NCBI GenBank assembly: GCA_000696115.1
Contig: JJOH01000003.1
Span: 429,027-493,026, forward strand
Reading direction: 5' to 3'
Source: Streptomyces olindensis
GTDB taxonomy: Bacteria > Actinomycetota > Actinomycetes > Streptomycetales > Streptomycetaceae
Length of the DNA stretch: 64,000 bases
The position numbers and the translations under genes were made by a program. Below the pieces are notes generated by a model that saw only the letters and a program-made list of their open reading frames with translations, ran no database searches and had not been told where the DNA came from. Below, piece by piece: positions 8,167-15,907 of this stretch; position 1 is the stretch's first letter, and every line of letters begins with the position of its first letter.

Positions 8167-9887
8167 GGGCGGTCCGGCGGGGTCGGAGTCAGCACGGCCA
8201 CGGCGGTGTCGTCCCGCACCGGCCGGGCGGGACTGCTCGCGTCGCGTATCGTCACGGCGGCCGTCACGGCCGGATCGGCCGTCGCCAGACCGGTGTCGGT
8301 CGGCGGCGTCCAGCGGCTGGGCAGCCCGTCGGTGTGCAGGATCAGCAGCCGGTCGGGCGCCCAGTCGGCCTCCTCCTCGCGGAGGGTGGTGGGCCGGTGG
8401 ACGCCGACGATCCCGGGCCGCGACAGCAGCGGACGCCAGGTCCCGTCCGCACGCAGCCGCGCCCCCACGTTCCCGATGCCGGCGAACCGCAGCCGCCCGG
8501 TCCGCAGGTCGAGCTGGGCCACGGCGACGGCCGCGCCGCGGGTGCCCTTCAGCGCGTCGTGGATGCGCCGCAGCGACTCGGCGGGGGAGAGGCGGGCCCA
8601 GCGGTGCAGCTCCGCGACCGCGGCGGACGAGGCACGGGCGGCCTCCGGGCCGTGTCCCAGCCCGTCCGCCAGCATCAGCGTCACCCGGTCCCCGGACCGC
8701 ACCCACGTCCACGCGTCACCCGAGTACTCGGCTCCGCCGTAGGGGATGTTCACGCCTCCGGCCCGCACGTCGCCGACGGACGGGCAGGCCTCGCCCGCCG
8801 CACCGACCCGCCCCACCGGCCCCGGCACGCCCACGCCCACCGACGGGCGACCCCACGGCGTACGGCGGTCCGGCTGGTTCTCCGGCATGCCGCGGGCGGG
8901 CCCGTCGTGCGGCAGTCGGCGGTCCCGCGGTGTACGGCGGTCCGGCTGGTTCTCCGGCATGCCGCGGGCGGGCCCGTCGTGCGGCAGTCGGCGGTCCCGC
9001 GGTGTACGGCGGCCAGGCTGGTTCTCCGGCACGCCGCTGCGAGCGGGCCCGTCGTGCGGCAGTGGGCGGTCCCACGGCGTACGGCGGTCCGGCTGGTTCT
9101 CCGGCACGCCGCGGGCGGGCCCGTCCTCCGCCAGTGCGCGGTCCCACGGTCTGCTACGGCCCGGCTCGTTCTCCGGCACGCCGCTGCGAGCGGGCCCGCC
9201 CTCCGGCAGGCCGGCGCCCCGTACGGCACCGGACCCGGCCGCGTGCCCCGTCAGGCCGTCGCACGCCACGGCGGCCACCGGCGACTCCGCGCGCGTCTCG
9301 CTGCCCGACCCGGCACCCGGCCACGGCGGGACACCGGCGCCCGGGCCCTCGGGCCAGGCACCGGTGGCCCGCGGGCCACCACCCGGAGTGTCCGGCCCCG
9401 GGCCCCCGGACAGCCCGTCGGCCCACACCGTGACCGCCGAACCCACGGTGGCGGCACGCCCCCGGGGCGTCGTCCCCACGCGGGCCACCGCGACCGTTCC
9501 GCGGCCCGGCGTGCTGTGCAGGCCGAAGTCGTCGGCGAGACGCAGACACGTGCCGAGACCGGCCCCGAGCGAGCGCGTCGTGGAGTAACCGTCGCGGACG
9601 GCCGTGGGAACGTCGGCGATGCCCGGCCCGTGGTCGATCGCGGCGATCTGCACGACCCGGGCCCGCGTCCGGCCGTCCCCCGGCTCGGGCGGGTCCACGA
9701 CGTCGATGAGCACCTGCCCGCCCTCGGCGTGTTTGAGCAGGTTCGTGGCCAGCTCGGTCGCGACCAGCGCGGCGGCCGCGGTACGCCGCTCGTCCAGCCC
9801 GGCCAGCGCGGCCGCGCCCTCGGCGGCGACCCGCGCGTCGCGCACCCGGGTCGCGTCGCGCACCGGGACGTCCCACACGCGCGGCAT
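8163..9887 (-). CDS. RsbT/RsbW-type ATPase fused to an RsbX-like PP2C phosphatase
   Basis: A 574-residue fusion. The N-terminal HATPase (about 1-140) has the N box ELATNLLKHAEGG, the DHGPGIAD motif and GAGLGTCLRLADDF. Residues about 215-350 are a low-complexity linker containing tandem 24-25-residue repeats with the core GMPENQPDRRTPRDRRLPHD. The C-terminal phosphatase domain (about 380-570) has the aspartate motifs MLADGLGHGPEAA and ILHTDGLPSRW, with a late RDDTAV. In stressosomes RsbT phosphorylates RsbR/RsbS and RsbX removes the phosphates; here an ATPase and a phosphatase of these types are one chain. It is coupled by a TGATG junction to rsbT upstream and by ATGA to the phosphatase gene downstream. 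Confidence 0.85.
   Translation of the reverse strand: MPRVWDVPVRDATRVRDARVAAEGAAALAGLDERRTAAAALVATELATNLLKHAEGGQVLIDVVDPPEPGDGRTRARVVQIAAIDHGPGIADVPTAVRDGYSTTRSLGAGLGTCLRLADDFGLHSTPGRGTVAVARVGTTPRGRAATVGSAVTVWADGLSGGPGPDTPGGGPRATGAWPEGPGAGVPPWPGAGSGSETRAESPVAAVACDGLTGHAAGSGAVRGAGLPEGGPARSGVPENEPGRSRPWDRALAEDGPARGVPENQPDRRTPWDRPLPHDGPARSGVPENQPGRRTPRDRRLPHDGPARGMPENQPDRRTPRDRRLPHDGPARGMPENQPDRRTPWGRPSVGVGVPGPVGRVGAAGEACPSVGDVRAGGVNIPYGGAEYSGDAWTWVRSGDRVTLMLADGLGHGPEAARASSAAVAELHRWARLSPAESLRRIHDALKGTRGAAVAVAQLDLRTGRLRFAGIGNVGARLRADGTWRPLLSRPGIVGVHRPTTLREEEADWAPDRLLILHTDGLPSRWTPPTDTGLATADPAVTAAVTIRDASSPARPVRDDTAVAVLTPTPPDRP
8848..9208. repeat. In-frame tandem repeat, unit 72 bp (one copy step 75 bp)
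   Basis: The sequence TCCGGC followed by ATGCCGCG or ACGCCGC recurs at 8881, 8953, 9025, 9100 and 9172, so the steps are 72, 72, 75 and 72 bases. Each unit adds 24 or 25 codons to the linker of the ATPase-phosphatase fusion without breaking the frame. Copies two and three are almost identical, which points to recent expansion by slippage or unequal exchange. Confidence 0.92.
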
Positions 9888-10330
9888 CAGACCTCCTCGC
9901 GCGGACGCGGCGGCTGGGCCGCCCAGCAGGTCACCCGGACCGTGGTGCCCGCGCCCGGCGTGCTCTCGATGTCGAACTCGTGCACCAGGCGCCGCGCCCC
10001 GCTCAGCCCCATCCCCAGCCCGCCCCCGGACGTGTAGCCGTCGCTCAGCGCCTGGTCCAGGTCGGCGATGCCCGGCCCCTCGTCCGAGAAGGCCAGCCGG
10101 AGCCCCTGGGTGGCTCCGCTGCTGACGTGCCTCGCCTCCATCTGTCCGCCCCCGCCGTGCACGAGGGTGTTGCGGGCCAGCTCACTGGCGGCGGTGACGA
10201 GCTTGGTCTGCTCCACCAGGCCGAAGCCGAGCCGGGCGGCGGCCTGCCGCACATGCTGTCGCACCCACACCAGGTCCATGTCCGACCGGATGGGCAGGCA
10301 GGCCTCCACGCCCGCGGCAGTGTGCATCAC
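9887..10330 (-). CDS. rsbT: RsbT-like switch protein serine kinase
   Basis: A 147-residue HATPase-fold kinase of the GHKL type. The N box is ELARNTLVHGGGG, the G1 box is DEGPGIADLDQAL and the glycine lid is GLGMGLSGARRLVHEFDIES. RsbT phosphorylates RsbS and RsbR in the stressosome and, when released, activates an RsbU-type phosphatase. The ATG overlaps the rsbS stop as ATGA, and its own TGA overlaps the next ATG by one base. The order rsbR-rsbS-rsbT matches the Bacillus module. Confidence 0.9.
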   Translation of the reverse strand: MMHTAAGVEACLPIRSDMDLVWVRQHVRQAAARLGFGLVEQTKLVTAASELARNTLVHGGGGQMEARHVSSGATQGLRLAFSDEGPGIADLDQALSDGYTSGGGLGMGLSGARRLVHEFDIESTPGAGTTVRVTCWAAQPPRPREEV

Positions 10331-10746
10331 GGACTCTCCTGACGCGGGCCGCCGGGACGGGTCACCGGGGCCTGCCGCGCGAGGAGCTCCATGCCCGCCT
10401 CGGTGCTGAGCGCGGTGCTCAGGCCCGGCAGCGTCAGACCCAGTTCCACCAGGGTGATGGCGACCGCCGGGCGCATGCCGGCCACCACGGTCCGCGCCGC
10501 CAGCAGCCTGGACTGCGCGGCGATCTCGGCCAGCACCCGGCCGAGGAAGGAGTCCACGATCTCCACGCCGGAGATGTCGATGAGGACACCGCGCACCCCG
10601 GTACGGGAGATCGTCTCAGACAGGTCCTGCTGGAGCTGCTGCGCCGTGCTGTCGTGCAGATCGCCCTGGAGCGTGACCAGCAGGACGTCGCCGAGCCGCA
10701 GCACCGGCACGTGGCCTGTGGTGGGACGGGAGTACGCCTCGCTCAC
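10327..10746 (-). CDS. rsbS: RsbS-like STAS protein
   Basis: A 139-residue single STAS-domain protein. The segment GVLIDISGVEIVDSFLGRVL contains the serine that RsbT phosphorylates in Bacillus RsbS (in the ISGVEIVDSF context). RsbS forms the stressosome core with RsbR and traps RsbT. The start is the GTG at 10746, which overlaps the rsbR stop as GTGA. The frame extends far upstream inside rsbR only as an artefact. Length and motif fit the family well. Confidence 0.9.
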   Translation of the reverse strand: MSEAYSRPTTGHVPVLRLGDVLLVTLQGDLHDSTAQQLQQDLSETISRTGVRGVLIDISGVEIVDSFLGRVLAEIAAQSRLLAARTVVAGMRPAVAITLVELGLTLPGLSTALSTEAGMELLARQAPVTRPGGPRQESP

Positions 10747-11630
10747 CGCTGACCCGCACCCGGGTTCACGATGTCCGCGCCCAGCTCGTGCAGCGCGTAA
10801 CCCAGCGCGTCGGCGAGACTCGCCCGGGTGATCACGTCCAGGTCCAGACCGAGATGGACGATGGTCTGCGCGATGGCGGGGCGGATGCCCGAGACGATGC
10901 ACTGGGCGCCCATCAGCCGCGCCGCGGCGACCGTCTTCATCAGGTGCTGCGCCACCAGCGAGTCGACCGTCGGCACACCGGTGATGTCCAGGATCGCGAA
11001 CCGGGCGTGCTGGTCGACCACGGCGTTCAGCAGGGTCTCCATCACCACCTGGCTGCGGGCGCTGTCGAGCGTCCCGATCAGCGGCACGGCCACGATGCCG
11101 TCCCACAGCCGGATGACGGGCGTGGCCACCTCCAGCAGCTGCATCCGCTGCCGGTCGCTGAGCGCCTGCCACTCGCTCAGCGCCGACTGCATCGCCACCA
11201 GCCGCAGGGTGCCCATCAGCACGGTCAGCGTGGTCGAACACGCCCGCAGGTGCTCGGGCGGCGCCTGTTCCAGATCGGCGGCCAGCAGGTTCTCGACGGG
11301 CGGCCGCAGCGCGGCCAGCTCGCTGGAGACCTGGGTGTTGGACAGCCCCGCCCGGGAGCGCGCCGCGCCCATCCGGGACAGCTGCTCGCGGACCTCGCTG
11401 AAGCCGGCGGCGTCCGGGTCCTCCACCTGGTCCGAGTCGGCCACCTGGGCCAGCGCGTCCACGACGACCTTGCCCGCCTCCACCGCCTCGTCGCGCGAGA
11501 CGGTGAACACGGTGCGGAACAAGGGCTCGTCCGCCCACCGCTGGGCGATCTGCTCCCGCCGGCGGTGCAGGAAATCCCTGACCTCGTGCGTGGGCGTGGC
11601 GAGCTGTCCGTCCGCTTCGTGCTCCGGCAC
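10743..11630 (-). CDS. rsbR: RsbR-like stressosome sensor protein
   Basis: A 295-residue protein. The N-terminal half (about 1-160) is all-helical and variable, as in RsbR input domains, with no haem or flavin motif seen. The C-terminal STAS domain (about 165-285) contains FAILDITGVPTVDSLVAQHL, the site equivalent to one of the phosphorylated threonines of Bacillus RsbR. The input signal cannot be inferred. The GTG start has GAGGAGAG about 8 bases upstream. It is the first gene of the five-gene minus-strand operon; a 265-base gap with a terminator hairpin precedes it. Confidence 0.87.
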   Translation of the reverse strand: MPEHEADGQLATPTHEVRDFLHRRREQIAQRWADEPLFRTVFTVSRDEAVEAGKVVVDALAQVADSDQVEDPDAAGFSEVREQLSRMGAARSRAGLSNTQVSSELAALRPPVENLLAADLEQAPPEHLRACSTTLTVLMGTLRLVAMQSALSEWQALSDRQRMQLLEVATPVIRLWDGIVAVPLIGTLDSARSQVVMETLLNAVVDQHARFAILDITGVPTVDSLVAQHLMKTVAAARLMGAQCIVSGIRPAIAQTIVHLGLDLDVITRASLADALGYALHELGADIVNPGAGQR

Positions 11631-11770
11631 CTGGTTCTCTCCTCATCCGCGTTGCGTCGACCGAACCCGCTTCAGGCAACGAGACGGCGTTGTGACACTT
11701 GCCGGGCGACAACTCTAACCATGCGCCGACCTCGTACGACACCGGATCCGACGCACGCGATCCGGTTGAG

Positions 11771-11799
11771 GGTGACGGCGGTTGGCCACCGCCGTCACC
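11771..11799 (-). terminator. Hairpin downstream of the STAS gene
   Basis: The arms 11771-11782 (GGTGACGGCGGT) and 11788-11799 form a perfect 12-bp stem with a 5-base loop. It lies about 100 bases past the stop of the STAS gene at 11896 and about 140 bases before rsbR, so it probably separates the two minus-strand units. Confidence 0.65.
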
Positions 11800-11895
11800 A
11801 CCGCGCGAGGGGGGCGGGCCGCCGTCCGGGCAGGGCGGAGCGAGGGCACCGGGCCGCCGGTTCCACAGGCGCCGTGCCCCGGGGCACCCGGTCCG

Positions 11896-12297
11896 TCAGG
11901 CGCCCTGTTCCCCCGGCTCCTCGGGGGCCTGCGGCCCTTCGTCGACACGGGCCAGGGCCTCGTCCACGCTCTCCGATATCGGCACCGTGATGCTGACGCC
12001 GGTCAGGTCGAGGACGCGCCGCACGGCCGGGGTCGGGCCGATGACGTGCACGCTGCCGGCGTTCTGGCGGGTCTCCTGGTACACGCGCAGGATGATGTTC
12101 ATGCCCGACGAGTCCATGAACGGGACGGACGACAGGTCGAGCAGGAAGTGCTGTCGGCCGTGGTGGAGTTGGTTGGCCAGATGGGCCTGGAACTCGGTCG
12201 CGGTGTCGACGTCCAGGTAGCCGTCGACCGTGATCAGGGCCACGTCCTCCCTGGGCAGCTCGACTTCCACGGACAGCGGGTTCTGGGCGAGGGGCAC
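11896..12297 (-). CDS. Anti-sigma factor antagonist, RsbV/BldG-like STAS protein
   Basis: A STAS-domain protein of about 133 residues. The motif VPFMDSSGMNIILRVYQE contains the serine phosphorylated by RsbW-type kinases; the unphosphorylated form sequesters the anti-sigma factor and frees the sigma factor. The C-terminal tail is acidic and variable. GGAGGT (12302-12307) sits 4 bases before the GTG at 12297, which is preferred. An ATG at 12312 would place that ribosome site inside the gene and has none of its own. The RsbW-like ATPase at 13047 is the nearest candidate partner (inference). Confidence 0.88.
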   Translation of the reverse strand: MPLAQNPLSVEVELPREDVALITVDGYLDVDTATEFQAHLANQLHHGRQHFLLDLSSVPFMDSSGMNIILRVYQETRQNAGSVHVIGPTPAVRRVLDLTGVSITVPISESVDEALARVDEGPQAPEEPGEQGA

Positions 12298-12447
12298 GGG
12301 TACCTCCAACATGTGCTACGGCCTGGGCTGGTCACCTCCGGGGGTGACCGCGGTGCGGGGCGACGCCGGTCGTGTCGCGGACTCGAGTGCCGTTTCTCAT
12401 GTGCCTCCCTTCGCGGCAGGGCTCCGATTTTCACCGCGCCCCCGCGA

Positions 12448-12472
12448 TTACCCCGGAAACCGCCCTCCATTC
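12448..12472 (-). promoter_or_regulatory. Candidate SigB-type promoter for the STAS gene
   Basis: On the minus strand GAAT (12472-12469), a 15-base spacer and GGGTAA (12453-12448) match GNNT-N14-16-GGGTAY except for the last base. The predicted transcript start is about 140 bases before the GTG. The 12298-12635 gap between the divergent genes holds this site, its mirror on the plus strand and nothing else recognised. Confidence 0.45.
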
Positions 12473-12530
12473 CCCCCGATCCGAACATCGACGGGGACCG
12501 CCCGCGTCGTACGGTGCGGGCGGGTGCCCC

Positions 12531-12555
12531 GAATGCGCTTGCGGCAGGAGGGTAA
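12531..12555 (+). promoter_or_regulatory. Candidate SigB-type promoter for the PRC-barrel gene
   Basis: GAAT (12531-12534), a 15-base spacer and GGGTAA (12550-12555) match the stress sigma pattern GNNT-N14-16-GGGTAY except for the final base. The spacing equals that of the divergent site at 12448-12472. The predicted start lies about 75 bases before the GTG at 12636. Confidence 0.45.
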
Positions 12556-12635
12556 TTGCTGCTGTGGAGCAGGCGGTCGGCAGTCGTCCGCCAGGGCTCG
12601 AGCGATCCGCACACCGCCAGGGAGGATGGGACAGC

Positions 12636-13007
12636 GTGGCCATCGACAGAATCTGGTCGTACGCGCCGGCAAGCGGTCACACCGAGGGACAGGACCTGAC
12701 CGGGTTCACCGTCGCCGCGACCGACGGCACGATCGGGCACGTGGACCGCGAGGCCGCCCCGCACGGCATGCGGCATCTGGTCGTCGACACCGGCGTCTGG
12801 GTGTTCGGCCGCAGCGTCCTGGTGCCGGCCGGGGTCGTCACCGGCATAGACACGCAGGCCCGGAAGATCACTCTGGCCTGCAGCAGGGGAGACGCCAAGG
12901 CGGCGCCCCGATTCCAGACCGACAGCGAGACCAGGGACCGGGAGTACCTGACGGCCGTGGGTGACTACTACCACCGCCTGCCGCCGCGCGCGGCGACCTC
13001 GGTCTGA
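12636..13007 (+). CDS. PRC-barrel domain-containing protein
   Basis: A 123-residue soluble protein. The opening part, ending in the recognisable GFTVAATDGTIGHVDREAA, is a PRC-barrel, a small beta-barrel fold found in photosynthetic reaction centre H subunits and in RimM. Its stand-alone role in actinobacteria is unknown; it is often a stress-induced protein. The GTG at 12636 was chosen for the GGAGG at 12621-12625. The C-terminus (TAVGDYYHRLPPRAATSV) is short and ends just before a terminator shared with the convergent ATPase gene. Confidence 0.82.
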   Translation: MAIDRIWSYAPASGHTEGQDLTGFTVAATDGTIGHVDREAAPHGMRHLVVDTGVWVFGRSVLVPAGVVTGIDTQARKITLACSRGDAKAAPRFQTDSETRDREYLTAVGDYYHRLPPRAATSV

Positions 13008-13011
13008 GCCG

Positions 13012-13036
13012 GGCACGGGCGCCCCGCGCCCGTGCC
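13012..13036. terminator. Bidirectional terminator between convergent genes
   Basis: The arms 13012-13022 (GGCACGGGCGC) and 13026-13036 pair perfectly over 11 bp around a 3-base loop. It lies between the stops of the PRC-barrel gene (13007) and the ATPase gene (13047), so it can serve both. Confidence 0.78.
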
Positions 13037-13046
13037 GCTCCCGGCT

Positions 13047-13481
13047 TCACCAGGGGAGGAAGACGTGCACGTCCTTGCCCCGGTCGTCGGTCACCACACT
13101 CACCTGGTCGCACAGCGTGTGGATCAGGTGCCAGCCGATGCCGCCGCCACCGCTGCGCGGATCGAAGGGGCGCGGGGCGGGCTCGGTGGTGCTGGTGTCG
13201 TGCAGGACCACGTGCACCCCGTCGAAGGTCCGGCGCATCCGCAGGGCGAACGGCCCCGGGGCGTACTGGACCGCGTTGGCGGCCAGTTCCGTCACCACCA
13301 ACAGGATGTCGTCCCAGTACTCGGGGGCAGAGGGTGGCGAGGAGCGTGCCAGATCACGCAGGAACTCCTCCGCGGCCAGCCGCGCACCCGTCACGTCGTG
13401 CGGCTCGCCCACGAAGCTGTTCGTGCGGCTCGGGATCTCCTCGGAGGTCAGTGCGTCATCCCCACGCGGCTCGGTTGACAT
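13047..13481 (-). CDS. RsbW-like ATP-binding anti-sigma factor
   Basis: A 144-residue HATPase-fold protein. The N box is VTELAANAVQYAPG, the G1-like region is PRPFDPRSGGGGIGWHLIHT and the end is VVTDDRGKDVHVFLPW. The classical DxGxG box is degenerate, as in many Streptomyces RsbW paralogues. Such proteins bind sigma factors and phosphorylate STAS antagonists. The ATG at 13481 has GAAAGG about 6 bases upstream; the frame extends nine codons further without a ribosome site. It is encoded convergently with the PRC-barrel gene and near the STAS antagonist. Confidence 0.82.
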   Translation of the reverse strand: MSTEPRGDDALTSEEIPSRTNSFVGEPHDVTGARLAAEEFLRDLARSSPPSAPEYWDDILLVVTELAANAVQYAPGPFALRMRRTFDGVHVVLHDTSTTEPAPRPFDPRSGGGGIGWHLIHTLCDQVSVVTDDRGKDVHVFLPW

Positions 13482-13597
13482 ATCGCCTTTCCGGCCCGGC
13501 GTCAGCAAGGGCTGTCGTCAGGGCTGTCGTCCTTTCTCTTGCGTCGCCACTGTTGCGTGTTCCCGAGGGGGCGAGGCCTACGCGTCCGAGCGCGTGC

Positions 13598-15496
13598 TCA
13601 GCGGAACACGCTGTCCGAATCGTCCCAGTTCGACGGTTCGTTCACCGCGCTCGCCCGCCCGGGACGCCTGCGGGACAGGTACATCGCGTCGATCTCGGAG
13701 GCGTAGTGCCGCACGATCTCGTCCCGGCGCAGCTTCATCGACGGGGTCAGCAGCCCGTTGGTCACGTCGAACGGCTCCGGCAGCACCCGGAACACCCGGA
13801 TCGACTCCGACGGGGACACCGCGCTGTTGGCCGCGGCCACGGCCCGCGCGACCTCCTCCCGCAGCGCGTTCTCCTCCCGCGCCTCCCGCATCTCGCCCTG
13901 CAGGGCCAGCGCCGCCCGCCAGTGCGCCAGGAACTCCGGATCCAGCGTGATCAGGGCACCCACACACGGTCGGTTGTCGCCCACGACCACCGCCTGGTGG
14001 ATGAGCGGGTGCATCCGCAGCCGCTGCTCCAGGGCGAGCGGGGCGACGCTCTTGCCGCTGCTGGTGACGATGATGTCCTTCTTGCGGCCGGTGATCGTCA
14101 GGTAGCCCTCCGCGTCCAGCTGCCCGAGGTCCCCGGTCGCCAGCCAGCCCCCGCGCAGCGCGGCCCGGGTGGCGGCCTCGTCGCCCACGTACCCCTGGAA
14201 CACCGACGGGCCCCGCACCAGGATCTCCCCGTCGTCGGCCACCCGGATCTCCGTGCCCGGCAGCGCCTGCCCGACCGTCCCGGACTTCTCCCGGCCCAGC
14301 GGCTGCATCGTCACCCCGCCGGCGGTCTCCGTCAGGCCGTACCCGTCGTGCACGTAGATGCCGATGCCCTCGTAGAAGAGGGACAGGTCGCGGCTGAGGG
14401 GCGAGCCGCCGGAGGTCGCCCGCCGCACCCGGCCGCCCAGCGCGGCCCGCAGCCGGCGGTACACCGTGCGCTCGTACAGGGCGTGCTGCAGCCGCAGATC
14501 GAAGGCGGGCCCGCGGCCCCGGCCCAGCCGCTGGCGTTCCAGGGCCGCGGCGAAGTGCCGCGCTGTCTCGGCGGCCCGCTCGAAGAGCCCGCCGTGACCG
14601 CCCTGCTGGGCCGTGCGCAGGAAGTTCTTGTAGATCTTCTCCAGCACCGAGGGGACCGCATAGAGGTACGTGGGCCGGAAGGAACGCAGCGCCGACGACA
14701 GCGCCTCGGCGCTCAGATCGGCCTGGTGCCCCATCAGCAGGCCGCCGCGCACGCACAGCCCCTGGATCATCAGCCCGTACACATGGGAGAAGGGCAGGAA
14801 CGCGAGGACCGAGCCCTGCTCCCCGCGCGGAGCCGCCGTGTGCCCCCAGCCCGCCAGGAGCGTGTCGCACGGGCCGGCCAGATTGCGGTGGCTCAGCGCG
14901 CAGCCCATCGCGTGGCCGCTGGTGCCGGAGGTGTAGGCGATGACGGCCGTGGAGTCCGGCAGCACGATGCGGCGCATCGAGTCGACCGTGGCGAGCGGGA
15001 TGACCTCCCCGCGTCCCGTCAGCTCCGCCAGGGCGCCCGCGTCCAGCTGCCAGACGTGGCGCAGCAGCGGCAGCGACGCGCACACCGAGCCGACGGTCAT
15101 CACGCCCTGCTCGTCCTCGACCACCACGGCCACGCAGCCGGAGTCCCGCAGGATCCACTCCACCTGGTCCCGCGACGACGTCGGGTACACCGGGACGACC
15201 TCGGCGCCCACCGTCCACAGCGCGTAGCACAGGACCGTCCACTCGTACCGGGTGCGCGCCATGATCGCCACGCGGTGGCCCGGCGCGATCCCGGAGGCGA
15301 TCAGGCCCTTGGCCACGTCCACCACCTCGTCGCGCAGCTCGATCGCCGTCACCTCCTCCCAGACCGCGGAGGCGGGGTCGGTGCGGCGGGCGAGCATCGG
15401 CCGGGTGGGGTCGCGGTCCGCCGCCTCGAACACGCTGTCGGCGAGCCCGCCGGTCAGCGGGGCCACGGCCGGTGGAGCAAGGGCGACATCACGCAT
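13598..15496 (-). CDS. Long-chain acyl-CoA synthetase (AMP-forming, FadD15-like)
   Basis: A 632-residue ANL-superfamily enzyme that activates a fatty acid with ATP and CoA. The P-loop-like A3 motif AVIAYTSGTSGHAMGCALSH is near residue 185. The A5 region is HDGYGLTETAGGVTMQ, the A7 region is WLATGDLGQLDAEGYLTITG and the A8 hinge is GRKKDIIVTSSGKSVAP. The length and the insert between A3 and A5 match long-chain FadD enzymes. The ATG at 15496 has AGGAG 7 bases upstream; the frame is open further up without homology. The substrate chain length cannot be read from the sequence. Confidence 0.9.
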   Translation of the reverse strand: MRDVALAPPAVAPLTGGLADSVFEAADRDPTRPMLARRTDPASAVWEEVTAIELRDEVVDVAKGLIASGIAPGHRVAIMARTRYEWTVLCYALWTVGAEVVPVYPTSSRDQVEWILRDSGCVAVVVEDEQGVMTVGSVCASLPLLRHVWQLDAGALAELTGRGEVIPLATVDSMRRIVLPDSTAVIAYTSGTSGHAMGCALSHRNLAGPCDTLLAGWGHTAAPRGEQGSVLAFLPFSHVYGLMIQGLCVRGGLLMGHQADLSAEALSSALRSFRPTYLYAVPSVLEKIYKNFLRTAQQGGHGGLFERAAETARHFAAALERQRLGRGRGPAFDLRLQHALYERTVYRRLRAALGGRVRRATSGGSPLSRDLSLFYEGIGIYVHDGYGLTETAGGVTMQPLGREKSGTVGQALPGTEIRVADDGEILVRGPSVFQGYVGDEAATRAALRGGWLATGDLGQLDAEGYLTITGRKKDIIVTSSGKSVAPLALEQRLRMHPLIHQAVVVGDNRPCVGALITLDPEFLAHWRAALALQGEMREAREENALREEVARAVAAANSAVSPSESIRVFRVLPEPFDVTNGLLTPSMKLRRDEIVRHYASEIDAMYLSRRRPGRASAVNEPSNWDDSDSVFR

Positions 15497-15517
15497 GCAC
15501 TGCTCCTGACATGTACG

Positions 15518-15541
15518 GGGTGTGACATTGCCGACGGGTAC
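15518..15541 (+). promoter_or_regulatory. Possible SigB-type promoter for the DUF6480 gene
   Basis: GGGT (15518-15521), a 14-base spacer and GGGTAC (15536-15541) fit the stress promoter pattern. The start codon is about 105 bases downstream. The -10 box is also the centre of the palindrome GACGGGTACCGTC, so an operator is an alternative reading. Confidence 0.35.
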
Positions 15542-15646
15542 CGTCATCGGCGCGGTGCTCGAATGTAGTCGAGGCGGGACCCTCCGGGTCGGGAAATACG
15601 GAAGTGGGACCTGATGATCCGGGCGTGATCGGGGGACCCGGGCGAC

Positions 15647-15880
15647 ATGAGTCACATCAATCCCGATCCCGAACCAGAACGCACCCCCGGCCTGGAGCCG
15701 GGCGGCGGCGTACCGCCGGGCGAGACCCCGCCCGCGGAGAGCAGCCTGCCCGAGGCGGGGCCCCGGGAGACCCACAACCCGCCCAAGGGCTGGGCCAAGG
15801 GACCGCTGGCGCTGATCATCGTGCTCGTGGTGCTGATCGCGGCGTTCTTCCTGGCCTACGCCCTCGTCCTGATCCTCTGA
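15647..15880 (+). CDS. DUF6480 small membrane protein
   Basis: This 77-residue protein has a proline- and glutamate-rich N-terminus (MSHINPDPEPERTPGLEPGG) typical of DUF6480. One C-terminal transmembrane helix (about residues 53-77) follows the basic patch KGWAKG. The function is unknown and members are common in Streptomyces. The N-terminus most likely faces the cytoplasm under the positive-inside rule. It is monocistronic and converges on the YbdK gene. Confidence 0.85.
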   Translation: MSHINPDPEPERTPGLEPGGGVPPGETPPAESSLPEAGPRETHNPPKGWAKGPLALIIVLVVLIAAFFLAYALVLIL

Positions 15881-15907
15881 ACCCGCGCCCGGGAAGGGCG
15901 GGGCGCC

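Noticed and set aside
8848..9208. CRISPR-like array
   Set aside because: The repeats are direct, 72 bp, without unique spacers, and code in frame for a protein linker.
12298..12303. GGGTAC on the plus strand near the STAS gene start
   Set aside because: It lies at the start of the minus-strand gene and has no -35 element or downstream plus-strand gene at a suitable distance.
13578..15242. Alternative minus-strand reading frame inside the acyl-CoA synthetase gene
   Set aside because: It is an out-of-frame shadow; all ANL-family motifs are in the frame ending at 13598.
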